From: WJKR01 sp964556395
GTDB taxonomy: Archaea > Nanobdellota > Nanobdellia > Woesearchaeales > WJKR01
Direction of reading: 5' to 3'
DNA length: 64,000 bases
NCBI GenBank assembly: GCA_964556395.1
Contig: CAZKVR010000003.1
Location: forward strand, 1-64,000
The translations under genes were made by a program, and so were the position numbers. Under the pieces are notes generated by a model that was given only the letters and a program-made list of their open reading frames with translations, ran no database searches and was not told the origin of the DNA. Within the stretch, counting starts at the first letter, position 1; each line of letters starts with the position of its first letter. Positions 38,599-47,352 of the stretch are shown here, one piece after another.

Positions 38599-41500
38599 AT
38601 GGGCAATCACGAGACCACCGCGGAGAAGGAATCCACGCTCAGGGAGTTCTGGAAGGACCAGGACCTATTGAGGAAGCTGCAGGAACGACGCAAAGGAGGA
38701 GAGAAATACTTCCTCCTCGACGGGCCGCCGTACGCGAACGCGGTGCCGCACGTCGGCCACATCCGCAACACGGTGTACAAGGACCTCTACATCCGCTGGA
38801 ATTTCATGAAGGGCAAGGACGTCCTGTTCCAGCCAGGGTTCGACACCCACGGCCTGCCCATCGAGAACATGGTGGAGAAGCAGCTGGGACTGAAGAGCAA
38901 GAAGGACATCCAGAAGCTCGGCATCGCGGAGTTCATGAGGAAGTGCAAGGACTCGGCGGCGCTGAACAAGGACCTATGGATGGAGGTCTACGACCTGTTA
39001 GGGTCGTGGTACTCGTGGAAGAAGCCCTACCTGACGTACGAGAACTCATACATCCAGTCGGTATGGTGGAGCTTCAAACAGCTCTGGGAGAAAGGCATGG
39101 CGTACGAGGGACAACGACCAGTGTTCTGGTGCCCTAAGTGCGAGACCGCCCTCGCCGGCTACGAGGCGACGGACTCATACAAGAACGTCACCGACCCGTC
39201 CATCTACGTCAAGTTCCCGCTCAAAGACTCTGAAGAATACCTGTTAGTGTACACGACGACGCCGTGGACGCTGCCGTCCAACACGTCACTATTCGTCGCA
39301 CCCGACAAGGACTACGTCAAGGCGAAGACGGAGAAGCACGGCACGCTCATCCTCGCGAAGAACCTCGTCAAGGTGTTGGACGAGTTCGACGTGCGGTACG
39401 AAGTCATCAAAACGTTCAAAGGGAAAGAACTCGTAGGCAAGGAGTACGAGCCACTACTCGACCTCCCCACACAGCAAAAACTCCGAGAACACCCGAAAGC
39501 GCTGAAGGTGTACGAGTCCAAACCCATCCTGAAAGAGCGCATCAGCCCGAAAGTGGCTGCGAAGAAAGGCATCGCCGCCGGCGACGTGTACGAGGACTTC
39601 GTCACGGTCGAAGAAGGCACCGGCATCGTCCACTGCGCCCCAGGCCACGGCAAGACAGACAACGAGATCGGAAAGCAGCTCGGACTGCCAGAGGTGAGCC
39701 CACTCGACGACCAATGCAAGTTCACCGCAGAAGCGGGCGAGTTCAAAGGAGAGTTCGTCAAGGACGCCGACCACGCGATCGCCGACGTCATCCACAAGAA
39801 CGGATTGTTGCTGCACTACGGGACGCTGGAACACTCATACCCGTTGTGCTGGCGGTGCAAGTCACCCCTCATCTTCAGGATGAGCAACCAATGGTTCCTC
39901 AAGATAAGCCCTATCAAGGACGAGATGCTGGAGGCCAACGACAAGGTGGAATGGCAGCCAGGCTACGCGAAGGAACGGTTCGGCACATGGGTGGCGAACG
40001 CGGACGACTGGAACTTCTCCAGGCAGCGGTACTGGGGCGTCCCCATCCCCATCTGGAAATCGGAGTCCGGAAAGACGCTCGTCATCGGCAGCGTCGAGGA
40101 ACTTCGGAAACACGCCACCACCGAGGTACCGGATGACTTCGACCTCCACACCGTCAACGACCTCACCCTGAAACACCCGGAGACGGACGAGGAGATGACC
40201 AGGATAAACGACATCTTCGACGTGTGGTACGACAGCGGCTCGGCACCCTACGCCTCGCTCGGATACCCGTTCGAGAACAAGGAACTCTTCGAAGGACACT
40301 ACCCCATCGACCGCATCAACGAGTCGCAAGACCAGATACGCGGATGGTTCTACAGCCTCATGTTCTGCAACACCGCGGTCTTCGGAAAAACCCCCTACCA
40401 CAAGGTGTCCATGCCCGGCTGGGTGTTGGACAAGCACGGCGAGAAGATGTCCAAGTCGCAAGGGAACGTCGTCTCGGCCAAAGAAGCCCTGGAAGAGGTC
40501 GGGGCGGACGCTATCAGGTTCTACTACTGCTGGGACATCGCTCCGGAAGCGACGGAGAAGTTCGACATGGACACCCTCCGCAACGACGTCAGGCGGTACT
40601 TCACCATCTGGCAGAACCTCGTCAAGCTCGCCAAGGAGCGACAGGTATCGTTCTCGGCCAAAAAGGTCGGCGCCGCCTCTGTGGAGGACCAATGGCTCCT
40701 CTCAAGGCTGCACACGACCATCAAGGAGGTCCGCGAAGCCGTGGAAGGGTTCCACCTCCACCTCGCGGGCCGGAGCCTGCAACGGTTCGTCATGGAAGAC
40801 CTGTCGCGGACGTACGTCCAGCTCGTCAGGGACCGCATGGAAGATGACACGACCCCGGCTGCCATCATCAGCCACGCATTGTGGAAGGTCGGCATCGTCT
40901 CAGCAGCCATCACGCCGTACCAGAGCGAGTACGCATATCAGGCGCTGAAGGAACTCTTGAAAGAAGACATGGAGACGTCGGTCCACCTCGAGACGTTGCC
41001 AGTCCCTGACTTGGACCTCATGGACGAGCACCTCGAAGAAGCCATGACATTGGCGGGCGAGGCGATCGCCGGCATCCTCGCGGCGCGCGACAAGGCGCAG
41101 ACCGGCGTGCGCTGGCCGTTGCAGGAAGTCATCATCGACACGGACGACGCGGAGACCGCCAAGGCGGTCGAGGAGTTGGACGAGCTCGTCAAGCGCCAGG
41201 CCAACGTCCGCGCCGTCAAGGTCGAGCACTTCCCGGTCGAGTATAAAGGCAAACCCAACTACAAAACGTTAGGACGGGCGTACGGCGAGCAGACCGGCGA
41301 CGCCATCAACGCCATGCAGGCGCACATGGACGAGGTCATCAAGGGCGTGACGGGGAAGGAAGGCAAGGCTTCCGTGGAAGGCTTCGAGTTCCTGCGGGAG
41401 CACGTCCAGCTTGACAAGGTGGTTCCGGAGACGCACGCGTCGGGCGAGTTCAAGCATGGGACCGCATACCTGCTGAAAGAGGTTCCGCGAGAGCTCGAGA

Positions 41501-41760
41501 TGGAAGGCTACGCCCGTGAAGTGACGAGGAGGCTGCAACAGCTACGCAAGGAAGCAGGCCTGTCAAAGCGAGACCGCGTCGACGCCGTCGTGGCTTGCGA
41601 GTTGGCAGACGACCTCCAGCCCTACTGGGGGGACATCGCCAAGAAGGTCGGGGCGGACGAGCTCGTACTAGCAGAGCAGGCGGAGAAAGAGCTGTCCTAT
41701 AAGAAGGAAGCGACCATCAAGGGCGTCAAGGTCGCCGTCATGCTCGAGAAACGCGCGTGA
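38599..41760 (+). CDS. ileS: Isoleucine--tRNA ligase (archaeal/eukaryal type)
   Basis: The 1053-residue class I synthetase charges tRNA-Ile. It has the HIGH motif PHVGHIRN near residue 55, a zinc-like CPKCE site, an editing (CP1) domain with YTTTPWTLPSNT, the WCWRC-type site LCWRCKSPL, KMSKS within KHGEKMSKSQGN, and an anticodon-binding C-terminal region. Length is typical. TATA GTTTATATATGAC (about 38535-38547) is followed by a leader of about 30 bases with AGGGGAA. Its substrate tRNA-Ile at 19088 has the unusual UAU anticodon. Confidence 0.96.
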   Translation: MGNHETTAEKESTLREFWKDQDLLRKLQERRKGGEKYFLLDGPPYANAVPHVGHIRNTVYKDLYIRWNFMKGKDVLFQPGFDTHGLPIENMVEKQLGLKSKKDIQKLGIAEFMRKCKDSAALNKDLWMEVYDLLGSWYSWKKPYLTYENSYIQSVWWSFKQLWEKGMAYEGQRPVFWCPKCETALAGYEATDSYKNVTDPSIYVKFPLKDSEEYLLVYTTTPWTLPSNTSLFVAPDKDYVKAKTEKHGTLILAKNLVKVLDEFDVRYEVIKTFKGKELVGKEYEPLLDLPTQQKLREHPKALKVYESKPILKERISPKVAAKKGIAAGDVYEDFVTVEEGTGIVHCAPGHGKTDNEIGKQLGLPEVSPLDDQCKFTAEAGEFKGEFVKDADHAIADVIHKNGLLLHYGTLEHSYPLCWRCKSPLIFRMSNQWFLKISPIKDEMLEANDKVEWQPGYAKERFGTWVANADDWNFSRQRYWGVPIPIWKSESGKTLVIGSVEELRKHATTEVPDDFDLHTVNDLTLKHPETDEEMTRINDIFDVWYDSGSAPYASLGYPFENKELFEGHYPIDRINESQDQIRGWFYSLMFCNTAVFGKTPYHKVSMPGWVLDKHGEKMSKSQGNVVSAKEALEEVGADAIRFYYCWDIAPEATEKFDMDTLRNDVRRYFTIWQNLVKLAKERQVSFSAKKVGAASVEDQWLLSRLHTTIKEVREAVEGFHLHLAGRSLQRFVMEDLSRTYVQLVRDRMEDDTTPAAIISHALWKVGIVSAAITPYQSEYAYQALKELLKEDMETSVHLETLPVPDLDLMDEHLEEAMTLAGEAIAGILAARDKAQTGVRWPLQEVIIDTDDAETAKAVEELDELVKRQANVRAVKVEHFPVEYKGKPNYKTLGRAYGEQTGDAINAMQAHMDEVIKGVTGKEGKASVEGFEFLREHVQLDKVVPETHASGEFKHGTAYLLKEVPRELEMEGYAREVTRRLQQLRKEAGLSKRDRVDAVVACELADDLQPYWGDIAKKVGADELVLAEQAEKELSYKKEATIKGVKVAVMLEKRA

Positions 41761-41813
41761 GAACAGGGCAAAAACAGAAAGTTTTATAAGCCCGCGTCGG
41801 GAGCTTGACATCC

Positions 41814-42287
41814 ATGGCTCAGGGGAGGAGGATTTCTCGGGACACGCCGCTGGCAGAGCTCACGCTCCGCAAGTACGAGAAGCCGTCCGTCGATGGGCGA
41901 GAGCTCGTGCGCAAGACGTGCCTCAGCCTCGGGCTGCTGCAGCCTGGCGACTCCAGGGATGTCGTGGTGGACGTGTTCCAGACCTTGCTGAAAAGCCATG
42001 AGGCGTTGACGAGCGTCGAGGTGGAACGCAAGGTCATCAAGGCACGCGAAGAAGCGGGGCTGGAACTACTCGGCATCGCACCGTCCAACATCCGGCGACA
42101 ACTCCTGCGTCTGAGGGACCTGTTCCTCGTGGAGAAGAAAGGCAACTACTACCGGATAGCAGAAGACGCCTCGCTGACGGAACTCTTCCAGGAGAAGCTC
42201 GAATCCTACTTGTTGGACGCGACGGTGAAGCGTGTCAAGGAGTACCTGAAAGCCGTGGACAAGGCGTACCCCCGAAGCGAGGAGTAA
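41814..42287 (+). CDS. Predicted winged-helix DNA-binding protein
   Basis: The 157-residue protein reads RDTPLAELTLRKYEKP at the N-terminus, then ELVRKTCLSLGLLQPGDSRD and a winged-helix-like part (ALTSVEVERKVIKAREEAG, APSNIRRQLLRLRDLFLVEK, GNYYRIAED). It resembles conserved archaeal wHTH proteins without a named function. TATA TTTTATAAG, about 27 bases upstream, supports a leaderless ATG at 41814. It lies alone after ileS. Confidence 0.6.
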   Translation: MAQGRRISRDTPLAELTLRKYEKPSVDGRELVRKTCLSLGLLQPGDSRDVVVDVFQTLLKSHEALTSVEVERKVIKAREEAGLELLGIAPSNIRRQLLRLRDLFLVEKKGNYYRIAEDASLTELFQEKLESYLLDATVKRVKEYLKAVDKAYPRSEE

Positions 42288-42318
42288 GTTCTTAAAGGAG
42301 TTCTTGTTCTCAAAGCAG

Positions 42319-42873
42319 ATGGTCTACGAGCCCCGAGAGGACACCTACCTGTTACGCGACTCCCTGCCGAAAGACCTATCAGGCCTGAAGGTGTTGGAGG
42401 TCGGCAGCGGGTCAGGACTGGTGAGCGTTGAAGCCGCCAGGCGCGGCGCGGACGTCGTGGCGGTGGACGTCGACCCGGCAGCCGTGGCTGCGACGAGGAA
42501 GGCGGCGTACGACGCGCACGTCACGGTCGTGGCGTGCGAAGGCGACCTGTACGAACCGGTCGAGGGAGAGCGGTTCGACCTCATCATCTGCAACCCGCCG
42601 TACCTGCCTGACGAGCCGAAGGACCCGGACGTCGCGCTGGACGGCGGCCCCGAGGGTTGGGAGTTCATCGACCGCCTACTGGCCGGTGCGAAGGGACACC
42701 TCGCGGAGGAGGGGAAGGTGTTGTTGGTGTTCTCATCCCACTCGAAGCCTGACAAGGTGGCGTTGTCGTTGCACAAGCACGGGTTCTCCTCAAAGCTGTT
42801 AGCAAAAAGGGAGATGGGGTTCTTCGAGGAATTATTCATAGTCGAGCTGAAACAGGATGGAAGTCAAGGATAA
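42319..42873 (+). CDS. HemK/PrmC-type (Mtq2-like) protein-glutamine methyltransferase
   Basis: The 184-residue protein begins MVYEPREDTYLLRDSL, the archaeal/eukaryal Mtq2 N-terminus, and has a SAM site EVGSGSGLVSVEAARRG and the catalytic motif CNPPYLP. By family it methylates the GGQ glutamine of release factor aRF1, usually with Trm112, which is not seen here. TATA GTTCTTAAAGG gives a leaderless ATG. Its end overlaps the next gene by 17 bases, so both are co-expressed. Confidence 0.85.
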   Translation: MVYEPREDTYLLRDSLPKDLSGLKVLEVGSGSGLVSVEAARRGADVVAVDVDPAAVAATRKAAYDAHVTVVACEGDLYEPVEGERFDLIICNPPYLPDEPKDPDVALDGGPEGWEFIDRLLAGAKGHLAEEGKVLLVFSSHSKPDKVALSLHKHGFSSKLLAKREMGFFEELFIVELKQDGSQG

Positions 42874-43450
42874 GGAGTACTTGGCGCGCGGCAAGCGCGG
42901 CGTGGCGTACACGGGTTACGTGGACGGCCAGAAGGTCTTGGTGAAGGAGCACAACCCCAACTCGGATGCGGACACTATCGCGAACGAGGCGCGCATGCTG
43001 CGGGAGCTGAACAGGCACGGCGTGGGGCCGCGGTTCATAGCCTACGAGCACGGCCGGCTGGTGCGGGAGTTCGTCGACGGCGAGCGCATCGAGGAATACC
43101 TGGTGGAGTGCTCGCCGGAGGAGGCGAAGGGTGTCATGCGGCAAGTCCTCGACCAGTGCAAGACCATGGACGAGTTGGGCATCAATAAGTATGAGATGAC
43201 GCATCCGTACAAGCACATCCTCGTCACACCCAAGGGAGAGGCGTTGATGATAGATTTCGAACGGTGCAGGCACACGGAGAAGCCGAAGAACGTCACCCAG
43301 TTCTGCCAGTACATCGCACGGCTGGAGGAGAAGCTCGGCTGGAACGGCGTCTTCGTGGACGGTGAGAAGGCGAAAGAGTTGGGGAAACAGTACAAGCGTG
43401 ACGGGTATGACGAGAAGGCTTTCCGTGAGCTGAAATCATTGTTTGAGTAG
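42857..43450 (+). CDS. COG2112-type predicted serine/threonine protein kinase (RIO/Bud32-like)
   Basis: The 197-residue protein has a small kinase-like fold: GKRGVAYTGYVDGQKVLVKE (glycine-rich loop and Lys), ANEARMLRELNRHGVGPRF, then YEMTHPYKHILV where kinases have the catalytic loop, and MIDFERC for the metal-binding D-F-x. The catalytic HxD is replaced by H-P-Y-K-H, as in the COG2112 family. Substrate unknown. Overlaps the methyltransferase gene by 17 bases. Confidence 0.75.
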   Translation: MEVKDKEYLARGKRGVAYTGYVDGQKVLVKEHNPNSDADTIANEARMLRELNRHGVGPRFIAYEHGRLVREFVDGERIEEYLVECSPEEAKGVMRQVLDQCKTMDELGINKYEMTHPYKHILVTPKGEALMIDFERCRHTEKPKNVTQFCQYIARLEEKLGWNGVFVDGEKAKELGKQYKRDGYDEKAFRELKSLFE

Positions 43451-43487
43451 GACAAGGTTTTTATGAGCGCGGTTCTTTCTCGAGACC

Positions 43488-43805
43488 ATGCCTTCGAGTT
43501 TCGCGGAGCGGGTGTACGAGAAGTTGCGCGAGGTTCCTCGCGGCAGCGTGACTACTTATCAAGAGCTCGCAAAAGCGTTAGGTATCAAGTCATCCCAGGC
43601 GGTGGGCCAGGCGTTGCGGCGGAACCCGTACGCGCCGGAGGTGCCTTGCCACCGTGTCGTCCGGAGTGACGGCGGCATCGGCGGGTTCCAAGGATGCTTC
43701 GAGGGGAGTCCTGTGGACAGGAAGATACGATTGTTGCGGGAAGAAGGGGTAGAGATAGAAGACGGAAAAGTGAAAGGGTTCGAAAAAAAGAGATACGTGT
43801 TCTAG
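43488..43805 (+). CDS. ogt: Methylated-DNA--protein-cysteine methyltransferase (Ogt/AGT, minimal)
   Basis: The 105-residue protein contains just the DNA-binding, alkyl-accepting domain: helix-turn-helix GSVTTYQELAKALGIKSSQAVGQAL, N-P, and active-site PCHRVV followed by GGIGGFQGC. It repairs O6-alkylguanine by transferring the alkyl group to its own Cys. The N-terminal domain of longer enzymes is missing, as in several small archaeal forms. TATA GGTTTTTATG gives a leaderless start. Its end overlaps the convergent tfb gene by 4 bases. Confidence 0.88.
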   Translation: MPSSFAERVYEKLREVPRGSVTTYQELAKALGIKSSQAVGQALRRNPYAPEVPCHRVVRSDGGIGGFQGCFEGSPVDRKIRLLREEGVEIEDGKVKGFEKKRYVF

Positions 43806-44725
43806 GGCCGCTTCTTCTTCGCCTTGCGGATCTCCTTCTCGAGGTCGAGCTCGTCCAACAACTCCTTGTACCGGTTGCGGATGGTGACTTCCGTCACGCC
43901 GGCGACGTCGGCGACCTCGCGTTGGGTCCTTTTCTCGCCGTTGATCAGGGCCGCCACGTACAAGGCAGCAGAGGCGATGCCGGTCGGGCCGCGTCCGGAG
44001 GTGAGCTCGACGCTCTGCGCCTCCTCGATTATCTCGACGCTCTTGCTCTGCGTCTCGGCCGAGAGCTTCAACGCGGATGCGAACCGGGCGATGTAGTCGG
44101 CAGGGTTGGACGGGAGTATCTTGATGCCGAGTTCTCTCGTTATGAAGCGGTAGGTGCGTCCGATCTCCTTCTTCTCGATTGACGACGCTTCCGACAACTC
44201 ATCGAGTGTCCGGGGGACGTCGTGGCGCCTGCAGGCGGCGTACAACGCTCCTGAGACGACGCTCTCCATGCTCCTGCCGCGGACGAGGCCTTTCTGGACG
44301 GCAAGAGTATATATCCTGCTCGCCTCCTCTTCCACTGAGGATGGCAGGCGTAAATAGGATGATACTCGTTTGAGCTCTCCCAACGCGAGCTTGAGGTTTC
44401 GCTCGATGGCGGTGCTGATACGCTGCTGCCACTTGCGCAACCTGAAGAACTTGTTCTTGCTCTTGCCTTCGAGCCTGTAGAAGTCCGACTTGGTGCCCAC
44501 ATCGGTGCCGAGCCCTTGGTCGAACTGGGTGTAGGACATGGGCGCACCGGTGCGTCGCTTGCGCTCCGCCGCTTCGGAGTCGAACTCGCGCCACTCCTGG
44601 TCGAAGTCGACCATCTTCTCCTCGACGACGAGTCCGCAGTCCTTGCAGATAATCTCTCCCTTGTCATGGTTCCAGAGCAGGTTGAGCGACCCGCACTCCG
44701 GACACTTCTTGACGAATCCCGTCAT
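43802..44725 (-). CDS. tfb: Transcription initiation factor TFB
   Basis: The 307-residue protein recruits RNA polymerase to TBP-bound TATA/BRE promoters. It has an N-terminal zinc ribbon (CPECGSLNLLW, CKDCGLVV), the B-finger (FDQEWREFDSEAAERKRRTG) and two cyclin folds (SVVSGALYAACRRHDVPRTL and GIASAALYVAALINGEKRTQ). The ATG at 44725 is preferred because GGGGG lies 9 bases upstream; the ATG at 44731 would be only 3 bases from it. The TATA box is at 44771-44780, on the minus strand. The gene shares its upstream region with the divergent gene at 44930. Confidence 0.95.
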   Translation of the reverse strand: MTGFVKKCPECGSLNLLWNHDKGEIICKDCGLVVEEKMVDFDQEWREFDSEAAERKRRTGAPMSYTQFDQGLGTDVGTKSDFYRLEGKSKNKFFRLRKWQQRISTAIERNLKLALGELKRVSSYLRLPSSVEEEASRIYTLAVQKGLVRGRSMESVVSGALYAACRRHDVPRTLDELSEASSIEKKEIGRTYRFITRELGIKILPSNPADYIARFASALKLSAETQSKSVEIIEEAQSVELTSGRGPTGIASAALYVAALINGEKRTQREVADVAGVTEVTIRNRYKELLDELDLEKEIRKAKKKRP

Positions 44726-44770
44726 GCTCATAAACCCCCGGTGTTCATCACAATATGGAGTGATGACAAT

Positions 44771-44905
44771 AAATTTATAAAAGAACATACAGGCTAGTAT
44801 ATAAATGTTTCGTTTTTTACTGCTTAACTTTTTATTGATTGCGGAAACCTTAAAAACCAACAGGATGTGTCTTCACTCTTAAAGAAAGAGGAAGTTTTTT
44901 ATAAC
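44771..44905. promoter_or_regulatory. Promoters of tfb (-) and the surface protein (+)
   Basis: AAATTTATAA at 44771-44780 is the TATA box for tfb on the minus strand. TTTTTTATAAC at 44895-44905 ends 25 bases before the ATG at 44930 on the plus strand. A second plus-strand TATA-like site, CCTTAAAAACC, lies at about 44846-44856. The region between is notably AT-rich. Confidence 0.5.
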
Positions 44906-44929
44906 AGCAACACGGAAGCCATCAACGGA

Positions 44930-45421
44930 ATGGGGACACGCAAGACAACACCGAAAAAAGCCCACAAGACGACCGGGAAGGCACAAGAGAAAAAGAGGGA
45001 TAAAGACATGAAATGGGTCAAGAACGCGCAGACATGGTCCATCGATCTCATCATGGGCGTCATCATCTTCATGCTCGTCATCGCCATCTTCTACGCATTC
45101 CTCAGCTCGAAAGGATCCGAACCTATCAAGGACCTCGAAGCGGACGCGAGAGCAACAGACACCAAGGTGACCGGCAAGCAACTGGCCTCCCTCGGCGTCA
45201 TCACGGAAGAAGGCGCCATCGACAAGTCCGAGTTCGATCAGCTCTGCCAAGAGAACTACGAAGACGTCAAGAAGTCGCTCGGCATCGAGAACGACGTGTG
45301 CATCTACCTCGAGGACGAGGACGGCAACATCATCCCATGCGGGCCGGACAAGGCGGGAATCGGCAACGGCGAGGACATCAGGGTGACCGAAGACACGCCG
45401 TGCGGCGGCGCCTTCAGCTGA
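44930..45421 (+). CDS. Single-helix surface protein with basic N-terminus
   Basis: The 163-residue protein has a Lys-rich cytoplasmic start (GTRKTTPKKAHKTTGKAQEK), then KNAQTWSIDLIMGVIIFMLV, a pilin-like hydrophobic helix, and an acidic exterior part with four Cys (QLCQEN, DVCIYL, IPCGPD, TPCGGA). A TATA box 25 bases upstream supports the ATG at 44930; an internal ATG at 45008 preceded by GAGGGA is an alternative, shorter start. Likely a pilin-like or membrane-anchored surface protein. It is followed within 10 bases by the membrane protein at 45431. Confidence 0.6.
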   Translation: MGTRKTTPKKAHKTTGKAQEKKRDKDMKWVKNAQTWSIDLIMGVIIFMLVIAIFYAFLSSKGSEPIKDLEADARATDTKVTGKQLASLGVITEEGAIDKSEFDQLCQENYEDVKKSLGIENDVCIYLEDEDGNIIPCGPDKAGIGNGEDIRVTEDTPCGGAFS

Positions 45422-45430
45422 CGTGAGATC

Positions 45431-45907
45431 ATGACGTCCCAGATACTGCTTGGCTGGTCAGGCCTCCTCGGCGTGATCGCAGGCCTCATCGTCAGCGCCG
45501 CGGCGACGGAAGAGCTATGGCCGGCGAGACGCATCCTCAGGATGACGCACGACATCGGATTCCTCCTCACAGCAGGACTCTTCCTCCACGCCGCAGGCTA
45601 CCTCGCCACGACAGTCGGACTGCTCATACTCACTGCCGCGCTCGCCACGATGCCATCACGACAGGCACACCAACTCACCACGTTGCTCTTCACCGTCATC
45701 CTCATCCTGGCATGGGAGATGCCGTTGTTCACGTCTATCGCCGGACTCTTCCTCATCAGCCACATGGCGGCGGCAGGCGAGTGGCTGGCAAGGAACCCGA
45801 AGCTGGTGAAGAAGGGCTGCCTGTCCAGGACCACGCTATCCGCGGCGGCGAGGGAGTTCGCCCTCACCATCACACCACCCTTGGCGTTGCTGCCGCTCGT
45901 CATCTGA
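45431..45907 (+). CDS. Multi-helix membrane protein, unknown
   Basis: The 158-residue protein has about five hydrophobic helices (QILLGWSGLLGVIAGLIVSA, DIGFLLTAGLFLHAAGYLAT, TVGLLILTAALATM, LLFTVILILAWEMPL, ITPPLALLPLVI). No family motif is recognised. Position between the pilin-like protein and the MnmC-like gene, with gaps under 10 bases, indicates one operon. Confidence 0.6.
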   Translation: MTSQILLGWSGLLGVIAGLIVSAAATEELWPARRILRMTHDIGFLLTAGLFLHAAGYLATTVGLLILTAALATMPSRQAHQLTTLLFTVILILAWEMPLFTSIAGLFLISHMAAAGEWLARNPKLVKKGCLSRTTLSAAAREFALTITPPLALLPLVI

Positions 45908-45915
45908 GATGCCTT

Positions 45916-46602
45916 ATGGCCAAGCTCACCGAGAAGGAATGCGCGGACGGCTCGCACACTTTCCACAACGAGGAGGTCGGCGAGTCGTACCACACGCCGC
46001 TCGGGGCGGCGATGGAAGCCCGGGAGAAATACGTCCCGCCGTGCGAGGTCAAGAAACGCTGCAAGGGTGGACCGATCAACGTCCTCGACGTCTGCTACGG
46101 GCTCGGGTACAACACCGCGGCGCTGATAGAGGCCGCGAAGAAAAATTCTCCTGATTGCGACCTCACCGTCTACGGTCTGGAGCTCGACAAGGATATTGTG
46201 GAGAGGAGTCTCGACCTGCCATTCCCGTTCGCGCACGAGGACCTCTTCAAGAGACTCAACAGGAACTATGATGAAAGGAAGCGAGCATTCACGATGAAGG
46301 GAGGCCGCACCACCATCACTGTGCTGATAGGAGACGCGAAGGAACGCCTCAACGAGGTGCCGTTCCTGGCGGACGTCGTGCTGTTCGACCCGTTCTCGCC
46401 GCGCAAGGCGCCGGAGATGTGGACGGAAGAATTCTTCAAGGATATTTATGAGAAGTGCGCTGAAGGCGCGGTGCTCGTCACCTACTCGTGCGCCCGCGCC
46501 GCACGGGAGGTGATGGCGGCTGCCGGCTTCAAGGTCGAGGACGGTCCGGTCGTGGGACGGCGTGGGCCGGCCACCGTCGGACGAGTATCAAAAGATACTT
46601 AA
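45916..46602 (+). CDS. MnmC-like tRNA (U34) methyltransferase domain protein
   Basis: The 228-residue protein matches the methyltransferase part of MnmC (Methyltransf_30): DGSHTFHNEEVGESYHTPLG, the SAM loop DVCYGLGYNTAALIE, and FDPFSPRKAPEMWTEEFF. In bacteria this domain methylates nm5U34 to mnm5U34. The FAD oxidoreductase half of MnmC is absent. With Elp3 in the same window, it may act on another U34 intermediate in this archaeon. The start at 45916 has a weak TGAGATG ribosome-binding site and lies 8 bases after the membrane protein gene. Confidence 0.8.
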   Translation: MAKLTEKECADGSHTFHNEEVGESYHTPLGAAMEAREKYVPPCEVKKRCKGGPINVLDVCYGLGYNTAALIEAAKKNSPDCDLTVYGLELDKDIVERSLDLPFPFAHEDLFKRLNRNYDERKRAFTMKGGRTTITVLIGDAKERLNEVPFLADVVLFDPFSPRKAPEMWTEEFFKDIYEKCAEGAVLVTYSCARAAREVMAAAGFKVEDGPVVGRRGPATVGRVSKDT

Positions 46603-46628
46603 AGGGAGTCCGTTTCGTCACTCTAGCC

Positions 46629-46702
46629 GTCCCCGTGGTGTAGCCTGGATAGCATTGTGGCTTGCGGAGCCATAGACCCGGGTTCGAATCCCGGCGGGGA
46701 CA
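46629..46702 (+). tRNA. tRNA-Arg (GCG)
   Basis: Acceptor GTCCCCG/CGGGGAC, anticodon stem GTGGC/GCCAT with loop TTGCGGA (anticodon GCG), T-arm CCGGG/CCCGG, discriminator A. No intron. TATA-like ATACTTAAAGG lies at about 46594-46604. Confidence 0.93.
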
Positions 46703-46859
46703 TCCGAAAAAACACAATCTTTAAATAGAACCTGCGGACTATATATCGATTGTTGGGGTAATACAACATATAGTAAGCGAAAATATTGATATGAAATAAA
46801 TTTTACAATATCTAAACGCTTATATGCCCAACACACCACAACAGACAAGGGGAGACGTG
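46703..46859 (+). promoter_or_regulatory. AT-rich control region before the wHTH gene, possible leader or small RNA
   Basis: This stretch is far more AT-rich than its neighbours. TATA CTTTAAATAG at about 46716-46725 predicts a transcript from about 46748, which would begin near TGTTG-GGGTAATA-CAACA, a 5-bp hairpin. A second TATA-like CGCTTATATG lies at about 46816-46825. So the wHTH gene may have two promoters, or a short RNA may start at the first. No tRNA or ORF is seen. Confidence 0.4.
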
Positions 46860-47132
46860 ATGGCCAGGAACAAGAAAATCTTCAACACATTCTTCAGGGA
46901 GAAGCCAGCGATGATGCTTATCACCCTGCTCAACAAGAACAACGACATCTACGCCTCATCACTCGCCAAGACGGTCGACTGCACGTACAGCCACGTCGTC
47001 AAGATACTGCAAGAGATGCACAAGGCAGACCTCATAGCCTTCGAGAAGCAAGGACGCCTCAAGGTCCTCACACTCACCAAGAAAGGGCAAGGAATCGCAG
47101 AGAAAATCGACGCAATCAGGAACGCGCTCTAA
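46860..47132 (+). CDS. Small winged-helix transcription regulator (MarR/ArsR-like)
   Basis: The 90-residue protein is a single winged helix: FREKPAMMLITLLNKNNDIY, recognition region SSLAKTVDCTYSHVVKIL and wing AFEKQGRLKVLTLTKKG. It probably binds DNA as a dimer; targets unknown. The ATG at 46860 follows AAGGGGAG; the ATG at 46824 lies inside a TATA-like site and is rejected. The AT-rich region upstream may be its own operator. Confidence 0.75.
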   Translation: MARNKKIFNTFFREKPAMMLITLLNKNNDIYASSLAKTVDCTYSHVVKILQEMHKADLIAFEKQGRLKVLTLTKKGQGIAEKIDAIRNAL

Positions 47133-47136
47133 AAAC

Positions 47137-47313
47137 TCATTCTTCGAACTCCTCATCAGAAAGGTCGAACTCACGGCAGCCGAAGCACGGCGTAGCGAGG
47201 AAGCCATCGACCATCTTCTTAGGATCGAAACAACAACCCTTGATATGGAACTCGCAACCGCTGCACTCAGGAGCGGACTGCTCCTGAGGTCCGAACAGAG
47301 AACGCCGAGCCAT
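47137..47313 (-). CDS. 58-residue Cys-rich protein
   Basis: The small protein has Cys pairs in ECSGCEFH, GCCFDP and PCFGCREF, enough for one or two zinc or iron-sulfur sites, and an acidic C-terminus (DLSDEEFEE). TATA TTTTTATACC (minus strand) lies about 27 bases before the ATG, giving a leaderless mRNA. Function not recognised. It is convergent with the wHTH gene and 39 bases upstream of the end of rimK, on the same strand as rimK. Confidence 0.6.
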   Translation of the reverse strand: MARRSLFGPQEQSAPECSGCEFHIKGCCFDPKKMVDGFLATPCFGCREFDLSDEEFEE

Positions 47314-47352
47314 GAAAAAGCAAACATACGAAGAGGTATAAAAAGGTTGCGG

